Shown here piece by piece: positions 1 to 9,173 of a stretch of 34,755 bases of DNA (its first letter is position 1; each line of letters starts with the position of its first letter). Position numbers and translations under genes: made by a program. Where the stretch lies: NCBI RefSeq assembly GCF_918697925.1, contig NZ_CAKKMF010000057.1, positions 1 to 34,755 on the forward strand. Reading direction: 5' to 3'. The notes beneath the pieces are model-generated. The model saw only the letters and a program-made list of their open reading frames with translations, was not told the DNA's origin and made no database searches. The stretch comes from Arthrobacter sp. Bi26 (lineage in GTDB: Bacteria; Actinomycetota; Actinomycetes; Actinomycetales; Micrococcaceae).

Positions 1-168
1 ATCACTTACGGCTCCCATTCGCCCGTTTTGGCAACCGGAACTGATAGCGCAACGGGGGAGGGGAAGGGTCTGGAATCCCGGACAGCACCCCCGCGATGGG
101 CCTGTTTCCACGGCCGTGAAGGGGCTTTAGTTGATACAGAACCTCATTCCTCCCGATTTCGCCCCAGC

Positions 169-199
169 ACAGACACCATCCAGTACAGACACCATCCAG
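169..199. repeat. Two tandem 15-bp direct repeats upstream of hutU
   Basis: The 15-mer ACAGACACCATCCAG occurs at 169-183 and again at 185-199, separated by one base, giving a 16-bp period. It lies 30 to 60 bp before the hutU start, inside the leader. It could be a regulator site (1.5 helical turns apart) or a simple slippage duplication. Nothing else in 1-168 looks like a gene; that stretch is the hutU upstream region. Confidence 0.5.
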
Positions 200-228
200 C
201 AACACATCCAGCCACAAAGGAGATCCTC

Positions 229-1926
229 ATGGCACCCGCCGATTTCACCACCGGTGCCCGCCCGGTCAAAGCAGCCCGCGGCACCGAGCTCACCGCCAAG
301 AGCTGGCAGACGGAAGCCCCGCTGCGCATGCTCATGAACAACCTCGACCCCGAGGTCGCCGAGCGCCCCGATGACCTGGTGGTCTACGGCGGCACCGGCC
401 GTGCCGTCCGCAGCTGGGCCGCATTCGACGCCATCACCCGGACCCTGGAAACCATGGAGAAGGACGAGACCCTGCTGGTCCAGTCCGGCAAGCCGGTCGG
501 CGTCTTCCGCACCAACGAATGGGCCCCGCGCGTGCTGCTGGCCAACTCCAACCTCGTCGGCGACTGGGCGAACTGGCCCGAATTCCGCCGGCTCGAGGCC
601 GAGGGCCTGATGATGTACGGCCAGATGACCGCCGGGTCCTGGATCTACATCGGCACCCAGGGCATCCTGCAGGGCACCTTCGAGACCTTCGCCGCGATCG
701 CCCGCAAGCTCACCGGTGACGAAAACGGCACCCTCGCCGGCACCCTGACCCTCACCGGCGGCTGCGGCGGCATGGGCGGCGCCCAGCCGCTCGCCGTCAC
801 CCTGAACGACGGCGCCTGCCTGATCGTCGACGTCGACGAGACCCGCCTGCGCCGCCGGGCCGGCAAGCGCTACCTCGACGAGGTCGAAACGGACCTCGAC
901 GCTGCGATCGCCAAGGTCCTGGCAGCCAAGGAAGAGCGCCGCGGCTGGTCAGTGGGCTACGTCGGCAACGCCGCCGAAGTCTTCCCCGAGATCCTGCGCC
1001 GCCACAACGCCGGCGAGCTCACCGTGGACATCGTCACGGACCAGACCTCCGCGCACGACCCCCTGAGCTACCTGCCCGAGGGCATCACGGTTGAGGAGTG
1101 GCACCGCGAGGCCGCCGCCGATCCGGAAGGCTTCACCAAGAAGGCCCAGGCCTCGATGGCCAAGCACGTCCAGGCCATGGTCGAGTTCCAGGACGCCGGC
1201 GCCGAGGTCTTCGACTACGGCAACTCCATCCGTGACGAGGCCCGCAAGGGCGGCTACAGCCGCGCCTTCGAATTCCCCGGCTTCGTCCCGGCCTACATCC
1301 GCCCGCTGTTCTGCGAGGGCCTGGGCCCGTTCCGCTGGGTTGCCCTCTCCGGCGATCCTGAGGACATCGCGGTCACGGACAAGGCCATCAAGGAGCTCTT
1401 CCCCGAGAACAAGCACCTGCACCGCTGGATCGACGCCGCCGCCGAACGGGTCGAGTTCGAGGGCCTGCCGGCCCGCATCTGCTGGCTCGGCTACGGCGAA
1501 CGCGCCAAGGCCGGCCTGCTGTTCAACCAGCTCGTCAAGGAGGGCAAGGTCAAGGCGCCCATCGTGATCGGCCGCGACCACCTCGACTCCGGCTCCGTCG
1601 CGTCCCCGTACCGCGAAACCGAGGCCATGGCCGACGGCTCCGACGCGATCGCCGACTGGCCGCTGCTCAACGCCCTGCTCAACACCGCCTCCGGCGCCAC
1701 CTGGGTTTCCCTCCACCACGGCGGCGGCGTCGGGATCGGCCGCTCCATCCACGCCGGCCAGGTCTCCGTCGCCGACGGCACCGACCTCGCCGCGGAGAAA
1801 CTCGAACGCCTCCTGACCAACGACCCCGGCATGGGCGTCATCCGCCACGCCGACGCCGGCTACGACCGCGCCGTCGAGGTCGCCAAGGAACGCGGCGTCC
1901 GCATCCCCATGTCCGAGTCCCGCTAA
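229..1926 (+). CDS. hutU: Urocanate hydratase (urocanase)
   Basis: Second enzyme of histidine degradation: converts urocanate to 4-imidazolone-5-propionate using tightly bound NAD+, in the cytoplasm. The 565-aa product has the family's usual length. The glycine-rich GGCGGMGG stretch at about residues 177-184 is the NAD-binding region, and Cys418 in the ICWLGYGER stretch matches the conserved urocanase cysteine. The frame stays open upstream of 229, but ATG 229 is chosen because AAAGGAG at 216-222 sits 6 bp before it and the protein there (MAPADFTTGARPV) starts like the family. hutH follows 118 bp downstream on the same strand, with a long inverted repeat between them. Family identity is secure. 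Confidence 0.96.
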   Translation: MAPADFTTGARPVKAARGTELTAKSWQTEAPLRMLMNNLDPEVAERPDDLVVYGGTGRAVRSWAAFDAITRTLETMEKDETLLVQSGKPVGVFRTNEWAPRVLLANSNLVGDWANWPEFRRLEAEGLMMYGQMTAGSWIYIGTQGILQGTFETFAAIARKLTGDENGTLAGTLTLTGGCGGMGGAQPLAVTLNDGACLIVDVDETRLRRRAGKRYLDEVETDLDAAIAKVLAAKEERRGWSVGYVGNAAEVFPEILRRHNAGELTVDIVTDQTSAHDPLSYLPEGITVEEWHREAAADPEGFTKKAQASMAKHVQAMVEFQDAGAEVFDYGNSIRDEARKGGYSRAFEFPGFVPAYIRPLFCEGLGPFRWVALSGDPEDIAVTDKAIKELFPENKHLHRWIDAAAERVEFEGLPARICWLGYGERAKAGLLFNQLVKEGKVKAPIVIGRDHLDSGSVASPYRETEAMADGSDAIADWPLLNALLNTASGATWVSLHHGGGVGIGRSIHAGQVSVADGTDLAAEKLERLLTNDPGMGVIRHADAGYDRAVEVAKERGVRIPMSESR

Positions 1927-1941
1927 CCAAGCCCGCGAAAA

Positions 1942-2009
1942 CCTCGTCGATTGCTCCGTAAACGCCGTTTTGAACCTTGAAAAGGGCCGCAACGGAGCAA
2001 TCGACGGGG
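1942..2009. repeat. Long inverted repeat between hutU and hutH
   Basis: CGTCGATTGCTCCGT (1945-1959) is perfectly complementary to ACGGAGCAATCGACG (1992-2006). The stem extends outward by one G-T wobble and two further pairs, to about 1942-2009, around a 32-nt loop. There is no T-tract, so it is not a classical intrinsic terminator. It could be a transcript-processing or stabilising hairpin, a regulator site, or a genomic REP-like element. hutH begins 35 bp after it; CTAGGTAG just before ATG 2045 is at best a weak ribosome site. Confidence 0.7.
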
Positions 2010-2044
2010 ACGCCGGACCAACAATTAGACCTAGGTAGATTTCA

Positions 2045-3637
2045 ATGACCATCACCACCCACTCACCGCTCACCGTCACGCTCGGCTCCAGCGGCGTGAC
2101 CCCCGAGGACGTCGTAGCCGTCGCCCGCCACGACGCCCACGTGACCATCGCCCAGGACGCCCTCGACGCCGTCGCCAAGGTCCGCGCCCACATCGACGAC
2201 CTCGCCCACAGCGAGGTCCCCGCTTACGGCATCTCCACCGGCTTCGGGGCGCTGGCCAACCGGCACATCCCCAACGAGCTGCGCACCCAGCTGCAGAAAT
2301 CCCTGATCCGCAGCCACGCCGCCGGCATGGGCCCGGCCGTGGAACGCGAAGTGGTCCGCGGCATCATGTTCCTGCGCGCCAAGACCCTGGCCTCCGGCCG
2401 GACCGGTGTCCGCCCGGTGGTGCTGCAGACCATGGTGGACGTGCTCAACGCCGGCATCACCCCGGTGGTCCGCGAATTCGGCTCCCTCGGCTGCTCGGGT
2501 GACCTCGCGCCGCTCTCCCACTGTGCCCTGGTCCTGATGGGCGAAGGCGAAGCGACCGGCCCCGACGGCGAGCTCTACGGCACCAAGGGCGGCCGCACCG
2601 TCGCGGAGCTCCTCGCCGAACACGGGATCGAACCTGTCACTCTCGCCGAAAAGGAGGGCCTGGCCCTCGTCAACGGCACCGAGGGCATGCTCGGCATGCT
2701 GCTGATGGCCATCGCGGACATCCGCCAACTGCTCACGACGGCGGACATCACCGCGGCGCTCAGCGTCGAGGCGCTGCTCGGCACCGACCAGGTGTTCCTG
2801 CCCGAGCTGCACGCAGCGCTGCGCCCGCACCCGGGCCAGGCCGCCGCCGCCGACAACATGCTCCGCGTGCTGTCCAACTCGCCGATCGTGGCCTCGCACC
2901 GGATCAACGACACCAAGGTCCAGGACGCATACTCGCTGCGCTGCGCACCCCAGGTGGCCGGCGCTGTCCGCGACACCGTTGATCACGCCGCCCTGGTCGC
3001 CTCCCGCGAACTGGCCGCCGCGATCGACAACCCGGTGGTCCTGCCCGACGGCCGGGTCAGCTCCAACGGAAACTTCCACGGCGCCCCGGTGGCCTATGTG
3101 CTGGACTTCCTCGCGATCGCCGTCGCGGACCTGAGCTCCATCGCCGAGCGCCGGACCGACCGGATGCTGGACCCGGCCCGCTCGCACGGGCTGCCGGCCT
3201 TCCTGGCCTCGGACCCCGGCGTCGACTCGGGCCTCATGATCGCCCAGTACACGCAGGCCGGGCTGGTTTCGGACAACAAGCGGCTGGCCGTCCCGGCGTC
3301 GGTGGACTCGATCCCGAGCTCGGCGATGCAGGAGGACCACGTTTCCATGGGCTGGCACGCGGCCCGCAAGCTCCGCCGCGCGGTCGAGAACCTGCGCCGC
3401 GTCCTGGCGATCGAACTGGTGACCTCCGCGCGTGCCCTGGACATCCGTACCCAGCTCTCCGGCGGCGAACTCACTCCGGGTCCTGCGGGCGCGGCCGTGA
3501 TCGCTGCGCTGCGCGACGTCGTCGACGGTCCGGGCACGGACAGGTTCCTGTCCCCGGAGCTTGAAGCGGCGGACGTCCTGGTGGCGTCGGGCAAGGTCCG
3601 GGCGGCGGCCGAATCCGCCGTCGGAACTCTCGCCTGA
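2045..3637 (+). CDS. hutH: Histidine ammonia-lyase (histidase)
   Basis: First enzyme of histidine catabolism: removes ammonia from L-histidine to give urocanate. The 530-aa length is typical. Residues 61-68 (YGISTGFG) are the conserved active-site loop with its tyrosine. The electrophilic MIO cofactor site is Cys150-Ser151-Gly152 in SLGCSGDLAPLSH, rather than the Ala-Ser-Gly found in many bacteria; a Cys-Ser-Gly version is known from actinobacterial histidases, so this is a lineage variant and not a lesion. Other family motifs (EGLALVNGTE, QEDHVSMGWHAARK) are intact. It lies downstream of hutU on the same strand, separated by a long hairpin, so the two may be co-transcribed with processing or have separate promoters. 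Confidence 0.96.
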   Translation: MTITTHSPLTVTLGSSGVTPEDVVAVARHDAHVTIAQDALDAVAKVRAHIDDLAHSEVPAYGISTGFGALANRHIPNELRTQLQKSLIRSHAAGMGPAVEREVVRGIMFLRAKTLASGRTGVRPVVLQTMVDVLNAGITPVVREFGSLGCSGDLAPLSHCALVLMGEGEATGPDGELYGTKGGRTVAELLAEHGIEPVTLAEKEGLALVNGTEGMLGMLLMAIADIRQLLTTADITAALSVEALLGTDQVFLPELHAALRPHPGQAAAADNMLRVLSNSPIVASHRINDTKVQDAYSLRCAPQVAGAVRDTVDHAALVASRELAAAIDNPVVLPDGRVSSNGNFHGAPVAYVLDFLAIAVADLSSIAERRTDRMLDPARSHGLPAFLASDPGVDSGLMIAQYTQAGLVSDNKRLAVPASVDSIPSSAMQEDHVSMGWHAARKLRRAVENLRRVLAIELVTSARALDIRTQLSGGELTPGPAGAAVIAALRDVVDGPGTDRFLSPELEAADVLVASGKVRAAAESAVGTLA

Positions 3638-3664
3638 AAAGAAATAAAGTGCACGGCGGCTGAA

Positions 3665-3722
3665 CAATTCCCGGCGTCCCCGAAATCTTTGGCCGACACG
3701 GAAGGCGGGGACCCGGGAACTG
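3665..3722 (+). terminator. Large hairpin after hutH, possible terminator
   Basis: Left arm 3665-3681 (CAATTCCCGGCGTCCCC) pairs with right arm 3707-3722 (GGGGACCCGGGAACTG) with one mismatch and one bulge, around a roughly 25-nt loop. It starts 28 bp after the hutH stop. No T-run follows, so termination is only inferred. The remainder of 3638-3789 is the upstream region of the next small gene. Confidence 0.45.
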
Positions 3723-3789
3723 TAGTACAAATGGAAAGTCACACCAATGAAGTTGTGGCAAAGAACACATACAAAGGGGTAAGAGTTCT

Positions 3790-4026
3790 ATGAAAGCACG
3801 CGGCACGGTACTGTCCAGGCGCCTTGCATCCGCAGCTACGGTTTCCGACTGGAGCGGCCTCCGGGTCGGCGAACGCGTCGAAATCGTCAAGCACGCACAG
3901 GTCATTGCAGCCGGTGAGGTCGAAGAAGTCTCACTGAGCGGAAATGTGCTCTGGTTGGTCCCCGCCGGGCCGTCCGAGACGGAGCTTTTCCTGCAGTCCG
4001 ACGGCGTGCAGGTGCGCCGGGCGTAG
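3790..4026 (+). CDS. Small conserved-type hypothetical protein (78 aa)
   Basis: A 78-aa protein with good Shine-Dalgarno support (AAAGGGG at 3773-3779, 10 bp before ATG). After a basic N-terminus it has a compact pattern of short hydrophobic strands: LRVGERVEIVKHAQVIAAGEVEEVS, then NVLWLVP. This suggests a small beta-barrel (SH3-like) fold, but I cannot name a family. It has no signal peptide or membrane segment. It stands alone between the hut genes and the convergent glutamate dehydrogenase, and is followed at once by a strong intrinsic terminator, so it is probably monocistronic. Codon use matches its neighbours. Confidence 0.75.
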   Translation: MKARGTVLSRRLASAATVSDWSGLRVGERVEIVKHAQVIAAGEVEEVSLSGNVLWLVPAGPSETELFLQSDGVQVRRA

Positions 4027-4044
4027 CTTCAACACTTCAACAGG

Positions 4045-4108
4045 AACCGGGGTTCGTTCGCCGTTCCGCACCATGGTGGTGCGGTGTCGCGAACGGGCCC
4101 CGGTTTTT
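4045..4108 (+). terminator. Rho-independent terminator
   Basis: Outer arms AACCGGGG...CGTTCGC (4045-4061) and GCGAACG...CCCCGGTT (4089-4105) pair with a two-base internal mismatch. An inner perfect hairpin CCGCACCA-TGG-TGGTGCGG fills the loop. Five T residues (4104-4108) end the structure. It lies 19 bp after the stop of the 78-aa gene and before the convergent dehydrogenase gene. Confidence 0.85.
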
Positions 4109-4154
4109 GTCTGTGGCGGACGGGCTTGGGGAGACCGGAAACGGGGCGGCGCTT

Positions 4155-7100
4155 CTAGCGGCTGACCACGGCCCGCAACAGCTTGACCGCAACGGATAAT
4201 GCTGCGATGTCCACCGGGCCCGGCTTGATGGCCTCCTTGATGGTTTCCTGGATCCTGCCGAGTTGTTCGATGTTTTCGCGTTCCCAGGCGACGATGCGCT
4301 CGACCGGATCGCCTCCGGGGGCTGAGGGGCGTGGCGTATTCCTCACAACAGCCTTCGTCATGCCGGCAAGGACCAAATACACGTCGTCCCTAAGCGCCGC
4401 CCGTGCGAGGGCCTCCCAGTGCGTTTCCCGCGGCAGCGCCGTGATGTGTTCAAGAATGGGGACCGCCGAGATCCGCTCGAAGACGGCAAAGTAGACTTCG
4501 GCCACGGTGTCCACCGGCTCTTGGAGCTCTTCGGATATGGCGGAGATGTCCAGAAGGCCGTAGCTGACCAGGATCTCGGAGGCGCGCACGCCCAGTTCAT
4601 GGGGCAGGCCGACGGCGTCGGTGTGGGCCAGCCGGATCAGCGCATGCTGCAGATTCACGCCGTGAAGGTAGCTGCCGAACTTTGGGCGCAGAAGCGACAT
4701 GGGGGGCTCGAGCCGGGCCAATGCATCGGCGATTGGCTTGTCCCGGAAATCGTGGGTGACATACCACCGGGTCGAGCGGTCCAGCAGGCGGCGCATGTCG
4801 AGTGCCACCGCACACCCGTGCTCGCTGGGGATGCTTGCCGGCAGCTGTGCGAGGGCTTGGGTGATGGAGTCAAAGTCCCAAATCTTGCGCATGACCACGA
4901 ACCCGCGGGCCACGGCGGCCGCCGATACCGTGGTCTCCTCCATGGCCCTGAAGGCGAAGGCGATGCCCCCCAGGTTGATCATGTCGTTGGCAATAACAGT
5001 GGCCACGATCTGCCGCCGCAGCGGATGCGTGGACAGCTCCTCCCCGAACCGCTCCGCCAGCTGGCGCGGAAAGTAGCCGCGTACGGTCCGGGCGAACCAA
5101 GGGTCATCGGCGAGTCCGCTGATTGTGAGTTCCCTTGCCAGCTCGATCTTGGCATACGCGGCCAGCACGGAAAGCTCCGGAGATGTCAGGCCGGCGCCGG
5201 TCTGCAGGCGGGCGTGCAGTTGCTCTGTGCTGGGCAGGCATTCAAGGTTCCTGTCCAGGTCCGTCACGGTCTCCAGCCAGTCCATGGTGCGCTCGAAGCT
5301 CGGGCTCCATTGACCCACCAGTTGGCGGTCGTTGAGGAGGAGCACGTTCTGGTCCACATTGGTTTTCAGGACCAAGCGTCCGACTTCCTCCTGCAGGGAG
5401 TGCAGGAAGCCTGTCCTTTCCTCCGGGGACATCCTTCCCGCGGCGATCATCCGGTCGAGGAAGATCTTGATGTTCACTTCGTGGTCCGAACAGTCCACGC
5501 CGGCGGAGTTGTCGATCGCATCGGTGTTCAGCAGGACCCCGCCCAGCGCCGCTTCCACCCTGCCCCGCTGGGTGATGCCAAGGTTGCCGCCCTCGGCGAT
5601 GATCCTGGTCCTCAGCTGGACGGCGTTGACACGGATGGGATCGTTGGCCTTGTCTCCCACGTCCGCGTGGGTCTCGGTGGAGGCCTTGACGTACGTGCCG
5701 ATGCCGCCGTTGTAGAGCAGGTCCACAGGTGCCAGGAGGACGGCCTTGAGCAGCTCCGGTGGGCTCATCGCCGTCGTTCCGGGCTCCAGCCCCAGGGCAA
5801 GGCGCACCGCTTCGGTGATCTCGATCGACTTCTCCAGCCGGGAGAACACGCCGCCGCCCGCGCTGATTTTCGAGACGTCGTAGTCGGCCCAGGAGGAACG
5901 GGAAAGCCCGAACAGCCGCTGCCGCTCCGCATAGGAGGCGGCCGGATCGGGGGTTGGATCGAGGAAGATGTGCCGGTGGTCGAACGCCGCCACCAGCAGG
6001 ATGTGGCGGGACAGCAGCATGCCGTTGCCGAACACGTCACCGCTCATGTCGCCAATGCCCACTACCGTGAAGTCCTCGGCCGCGGAATCGATGAGCAGTT
6101 CGCGGAAATGATGCCGGACCGACTCCCAGGCCCCGCGTGCCGTGATGCCCATCTGCTTGTGGTCATAGCCCACCGAGCCGCCCGAGGCGAAGGCGTCGCC
6201 GAGCCAGAATCCGTACTCCAAAGCCAAGGCATTGGCGATGTCCGAGAACGCGGCCGTCCCCTTGTCCGCGGCAACAACCAGGTAGTAGTCATCGCCATCG
6301 TGCCGGACCACCCGCTCGGGCGGCACAACCTGCTCGGTGGACCCGCGGGCGCCGTCGGGGGATGTGAGCAGATTGTCGGTGATGTCCAGCATGCCGCGGA
6401 TGAAGATCCGGTAGCTCTCCTGCCCCTCCGCCAGCCAGGCCGCCCGGTCGGTGGCGGCGTCGGGCAGCTGCTTCGGATAGAAACCACCCTTGGCGCCCGT
6501 TGGCACGATCACAGCGTTCTTGACGGTCTGCGCTTTGACGAGTCCCAGGATCTCCGTCCGGAAGTCCTCCCGGCGGTCGGACCAGCGAAGCCCGCCGCGG
6601 GCAAGGGCGCCAAAGCGCAGATGCACCCCCTCAACCCGGGGCGAATAGACCCAGATTTCGTATTTTGGCCGCGGGGCAGGTGCGGCCGGGACGCCGGAGA
6701 GGTTGAGCTTGAAGCTGAGGTAGGGCTTGTTCAGGAAGTAATTGGTGCGCAGGGTCGCCTCGACAAGACTCGCGAAGGACCGCAGCAGACGGTCGGCGTC
6801 CAGGACGGGCACGGCGTCGATGGCAGCCGTCAGCTCACTTCTGGCCGAGTCCATGCCATCGAGGCGGGTTGGCTGGTCGAGATCCGGATCGAACTTTGCC
6901 TCGAACAGTGCAAGGAGTGCGCGCGTGGCCCGGACATTCGTCCGCAGGGTGTCCGCCATGAAGCCGTAGGAGTTGGTGGTTCCGAGCTGCTGCAGGTATT
7001 TCGCATAGCCGCGCAGGATGGCTGTCTGGCGCCAGCCGATTCCTTCCCTGATAACCAGTGCGTCGAAGGTGTCGGACTCGATGTCTCCTCTCATGGCGGC

Positions 7101-9032
7101 GCAAAACGACTCGGCAAGCAGCCCGCTGGTGCCCGCGGGGTCAACGCCGGAGGGGTATTTGAGCCCGAGGTCGTACAGGAAGAACGTGTGTCCATCGGCA
7201 CGCCGGACGTCGTAGGGCCGTTGGTCGAGCACCTCGAGCCCCAGGTTGTGGAAGAACGGCAGAATCTGCGTCAGGCTCTTCGGCCGTGTCAGATAGAGGC
7301 GGATCCGGGCGTCCTCGGCCAGCACCGGAGTCCCCGGGCGTGCGTAGACGGAAAGCAGCGGGTCATCGAGGTTCCCGCCGTCCGGCCCGCCCAGGCTTTC
7401 GAATTTGATAATGTCCTCGACGGCATCCTCCGCCTGGTAGTCGGCCTTGTAGCTGGCCGGAAACGCCTGGGCCCACTGCATGGACAGCCGGGCGGCGTCG
7501 CCGGCGGGGAATTTGTGCTGCAGGGCCTCGTCCAAGCCCTCCGCCCATGACCTCGTGGCAGCAATGATGCGCAGCTCCAGTGCTGAGGCGTCGACGGCGG
7601 GCCGTCCGCCGCCCGGCAGCAGGATCCGGAAAAACACCCTGGCCATGGCCGACTCGCTGAGACGGACTTCGAACTCGACGGCTTTCGAGTTGAAGCCCTC
7701 CCGCAGTTCCCGCTCGATGTTGAGCCGAACAGCCGTGCTGTAGCGGCGGCGGGGAAGGAAAACCAGGGCGGACATGAAGCGTCCATAGGAATCGGGCCTG
7801 AGGAACAGCCGGGTGCTGTGGCGTTCCTGGAGGCGCAGGATTTCGCGCGCATGGCTGGCCAGATCGTTTGCGTCGATGTGGAAGAGCTCGTCACGCGGAT
7901 AGGCCTCGATGGCGCCCAACATTTCCTTGCCGGCATGGGACCCGGGCGGGAATCCGGAGCGGTCCAGTACCGTGGACACCTTGTCCCGGATGACCGGGAT
8001 TTGAAGTACGGACCGGTTTGCAGCGCTGGGGGCGAAAAGGCCAACAAAGCACACTTCCCCGGCAGGGTTGCCGGCCATGTCAAACCTCAGGAGGCTGACT
8101 TCGTCCAAGTAGGCGTCCCGGAGGACCGTGGAACGGATACCTGCTTTCGTGAGGGCCAGGGCCGGGGCCGGACCCCGCGCCCCCGGCCTGGCGGAACCCC
8201 GCAGCGGCCGGCTCTGCTCACGGTGCCGGAGGAGCCCGAGCCCGGACCCCGGCTGTGCCGCGAGGACCGGCAGTCCGTCGTCGTCGGCGATGTCATACCC
8301 GCGGTATCCGAGAAACACGAAGTTGCCCTCGTCCAGCCAGAGCAGCAAGTCCCTGGCTGCCTGCACTGTTGCAACCACTGAATCTGCAGCGCTGGCCGCG
8401 GCGGTTTTGGCATCCAGGGCGGCAACTTCCGCGGCCACGTGCCGATGGATGGCTGCGGAATCCTCGGCGGCCGCACGAACGTCGGCCAGGACCGCTTGGA
8501 GATTATGGATGAGCCGATCGGCGCTGGCCTGATCCGGCACTCTGGCGGTTTCGACGGCGATCCAGGCCTCCGTGCAGGTCAAATCTCCAGTGGATTCACG
8601 CGGCGACGGCATCGCGGGAGGTTCGTTGCCCACCGGCAAAGCAGTGCGCAGCGGTACCGGCCGGATGCCCACGAGCTTGTTCGTCCCGGGGGTCCTGCCA
8701 ACGGTGAAAGTGGGGTGGACCAGCAGGCGTATGGCGGCGTTGTCACGGGCGAGTGCCGCCGTGATGGAGGGAAGCAGATACGGCATGTCCTCAGCCACTA
8801 TTGCCACGACGCTGGCGTCCGTCTCACTCAGCACTCCGATGACGGCGTGGCCCGGGGCCCGGGTTGCGGCCAGCGAACGATGGTATTCCGCGCGGCTCCG
8901 GAGCGATTCGGCAGTGTAGTTCCGGATGTCGTCGTCGGCCACATGCTCGTAGTAGTCCGTCAGGAACGTGTCCGGGGAGCCGGCGGAAGCGTCCGCCGGG
9001 GCATGATCTGCAGGGCCGGATGTTGGGGACAT
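4155..9032 (-). CDS. NAD-specific glutamate dehydrogenase, large (180-kDa class)
   Basis: Catalyses NAD+-dependent oxidative deamination of glutamate to 2-oxoglutarate and ammonia. At 1625 aa it has the length of the bacterial 180-kDa GDH class. The long N-terminal half is the regulatory/ACT-like region. The catalytic core begins around residue 815 (GGLRWSDRREDFRTE) and includes PTGAKGGFYPK near residue 845. The nucleotide-binding motif GIGDMSGDVFGNG is near residue 990, followed by NSAGVDCSDHEVN near 1175. The frame extends upstream, but ATG 9032 is preferred: GGAGG at 9042-9046 lies 9 bp before it, and MSPTSGPADHA starts the conserved part. The neighbouring hut genes produce glutamate, so this enzyme may complete histidine use. 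Confidence 0.95.
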   Translation of the reverse strand: MSPTSGPADHAPADASAGSPDTFLTDYYEHVADDDIRNYTAESLRSRAEYHRSLAATRAPGHAVIGVLSETDASVVAIVAEDMPYLLPSITAALARDNAAIRLLVHPTFTVGRTPGTNKLVGIRPVPLRTALPVGNEPPAMPSPRESTGDLTCTEAWIAVETARVPDQASADRLIHNLQAVLADVRAAAEDSAAIHRHVAAEVAALDAKTAAASAADSVVATVQAARDLLLWLDEGNFVFLGYRGYDIADDDGLPVLAAQPGSGLGLLRHREQSRPLRGSARPGARGPAPALALTKAGIRSTVLRDAYLDEVSLLRFDMAGNPAGEVCFVGLFAPSAANRSVLQIPVIRDKVSTVLDRSGFPPGSHAGKEMLGAIEAYPRDELFHIDANDLASHAREILRLQERHSTRLFLRPDSYGRFMSALVFLPRRRYSTAVRLNIERELREGFNSKAVEFEVRLSESAMARVFFRILLPGGGRPAVDASALELRIIAATRSWAEGLDEALQHKFPAGDAARLSMQWAQAFPASYKADYQAEDAVEDIIKFESLGGPDGGNLDDPLLSVYARPGTPVLAEDARIRLYLTRPKSLTQILPFFHNLGLEVLDQRPYDVRRADGHTFFLYDLGLKYPSGVDPAGTSGLLAESFCAAMRGDIESDTFDALVIREGIGWRQTAILRGYAKYLQQLGTTNSYGFMADTLRTNVRATRALLALFEAKFDPDLDQPTRLDGMDSARSELTAAIDAVPVLDADRLLRSFASLVEATLRTNYFLNKPYLSFKLNLSGVPAAPAPRPKYEIWVYSPRVEGVHLRFGALARGGLRWSDRREDFRTEILGLVKAQTVKNAVIVPTGAKGGFYPKQLPDAATDRAAWLAEGQESYRIFIRGMLDITDNLLTSPDGARGSTEQVVPPERVVRHDGDDYYLVVAADKGTAAFSDIANALALEYGFWLGDAFASGGSVGYDHKQMGITARGAWESVRHHFRELLIDSAAEDFTVVGIGDMSGDVFGNGMLLSRHILLVAAFDHRHIFLDPTPDPAASYAERQRLFGLSRSSWADYDVSKISAGGGVFSRLEKSIEITEAVRLALGLEPGTTAMSPPELLKAVLLAPVDLLYNGGIGTYVKASTETHADVGDKANDPIRVNAVQLRTRIIAEGGNLGITQRGRVEAALGGVLLNTDAIDNSAGVDCSDHEVNIKIFLDRMIAAGRMSPEERTGFLHSLQEEVGRLVLKTNVDQNVLLLNDRQLVGQWSPSFERTMDWLETVTDLDRNLECLPSTEQLHARLQTGAGLTSPELSVLAAYAKIELARELTISGLADDPWFARTVRGYFPRQLAERFGEELSTHPLRRQIVATVIANDMINLGGIAFAFRAMEETTVSAAAVARGFVVMRKIWDFDSITQALAQLPASIPSEHGCAVALDMRRLLDRSTRWYVTHDFRDKPIADALARLEPPMSLLRPKFGSYLHGVNLQHALIRLAHTDAVGLPHELGVRASEILVSYGLLDISAISEELQEPVDTVAEVYFAVFERISAVPILEHITALPRETHWEALARAALRDDVYLVLAGMTKAVVRNTPRPSAPGGDPVERIVAWERENIEQLGRIQETIKEAIKPGPVDIAALSVAVKLLRAVVSR

Positions 9033-9173
9033 TGCGCTGCGCCTCCATCGCGCAAGGAGAAGCCGTGTTGCTGCGGTCGCCGAAACCTCGCGCCTGCTTT
9101 CATGATCGCTGGCGCAGGGCGGGCAGTCCATCCCTGCGGGGCCGGAGCGCCGTCTCCGAACCCTTGCGCGCCC

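Noticed and set aside
1..217. Minus-strand frame at the left edge
   Set aside because: It overlaps the hutU leader, has no ribosome site and no recognisable protein features.
2495..2497. Cys-Ser-Gly instead of Ala-Ser-Gly in HutH as a damaged active site
   Set aside because: The CSG form is a known actinobacterial variant that still yields the MIO cofactor; the serine is intact.
2063..3742. A 559-codon minus-strand frame over hutH
   Set aside because: Antisense shadow; composition is Gly/Arg/Asp/His-biased in the way GC-rich antisense frames are, and hutH is certain.
4419..7550. A 1043-codon open frame on the plus strand opposite the glutamate dehydrogenase
   Set aside because: It is the antisense shadow of a long GC-rich gene; the minus-strand product has clear GDH motifs and a ribosome site, and the shadow protein has no recognisable domain.
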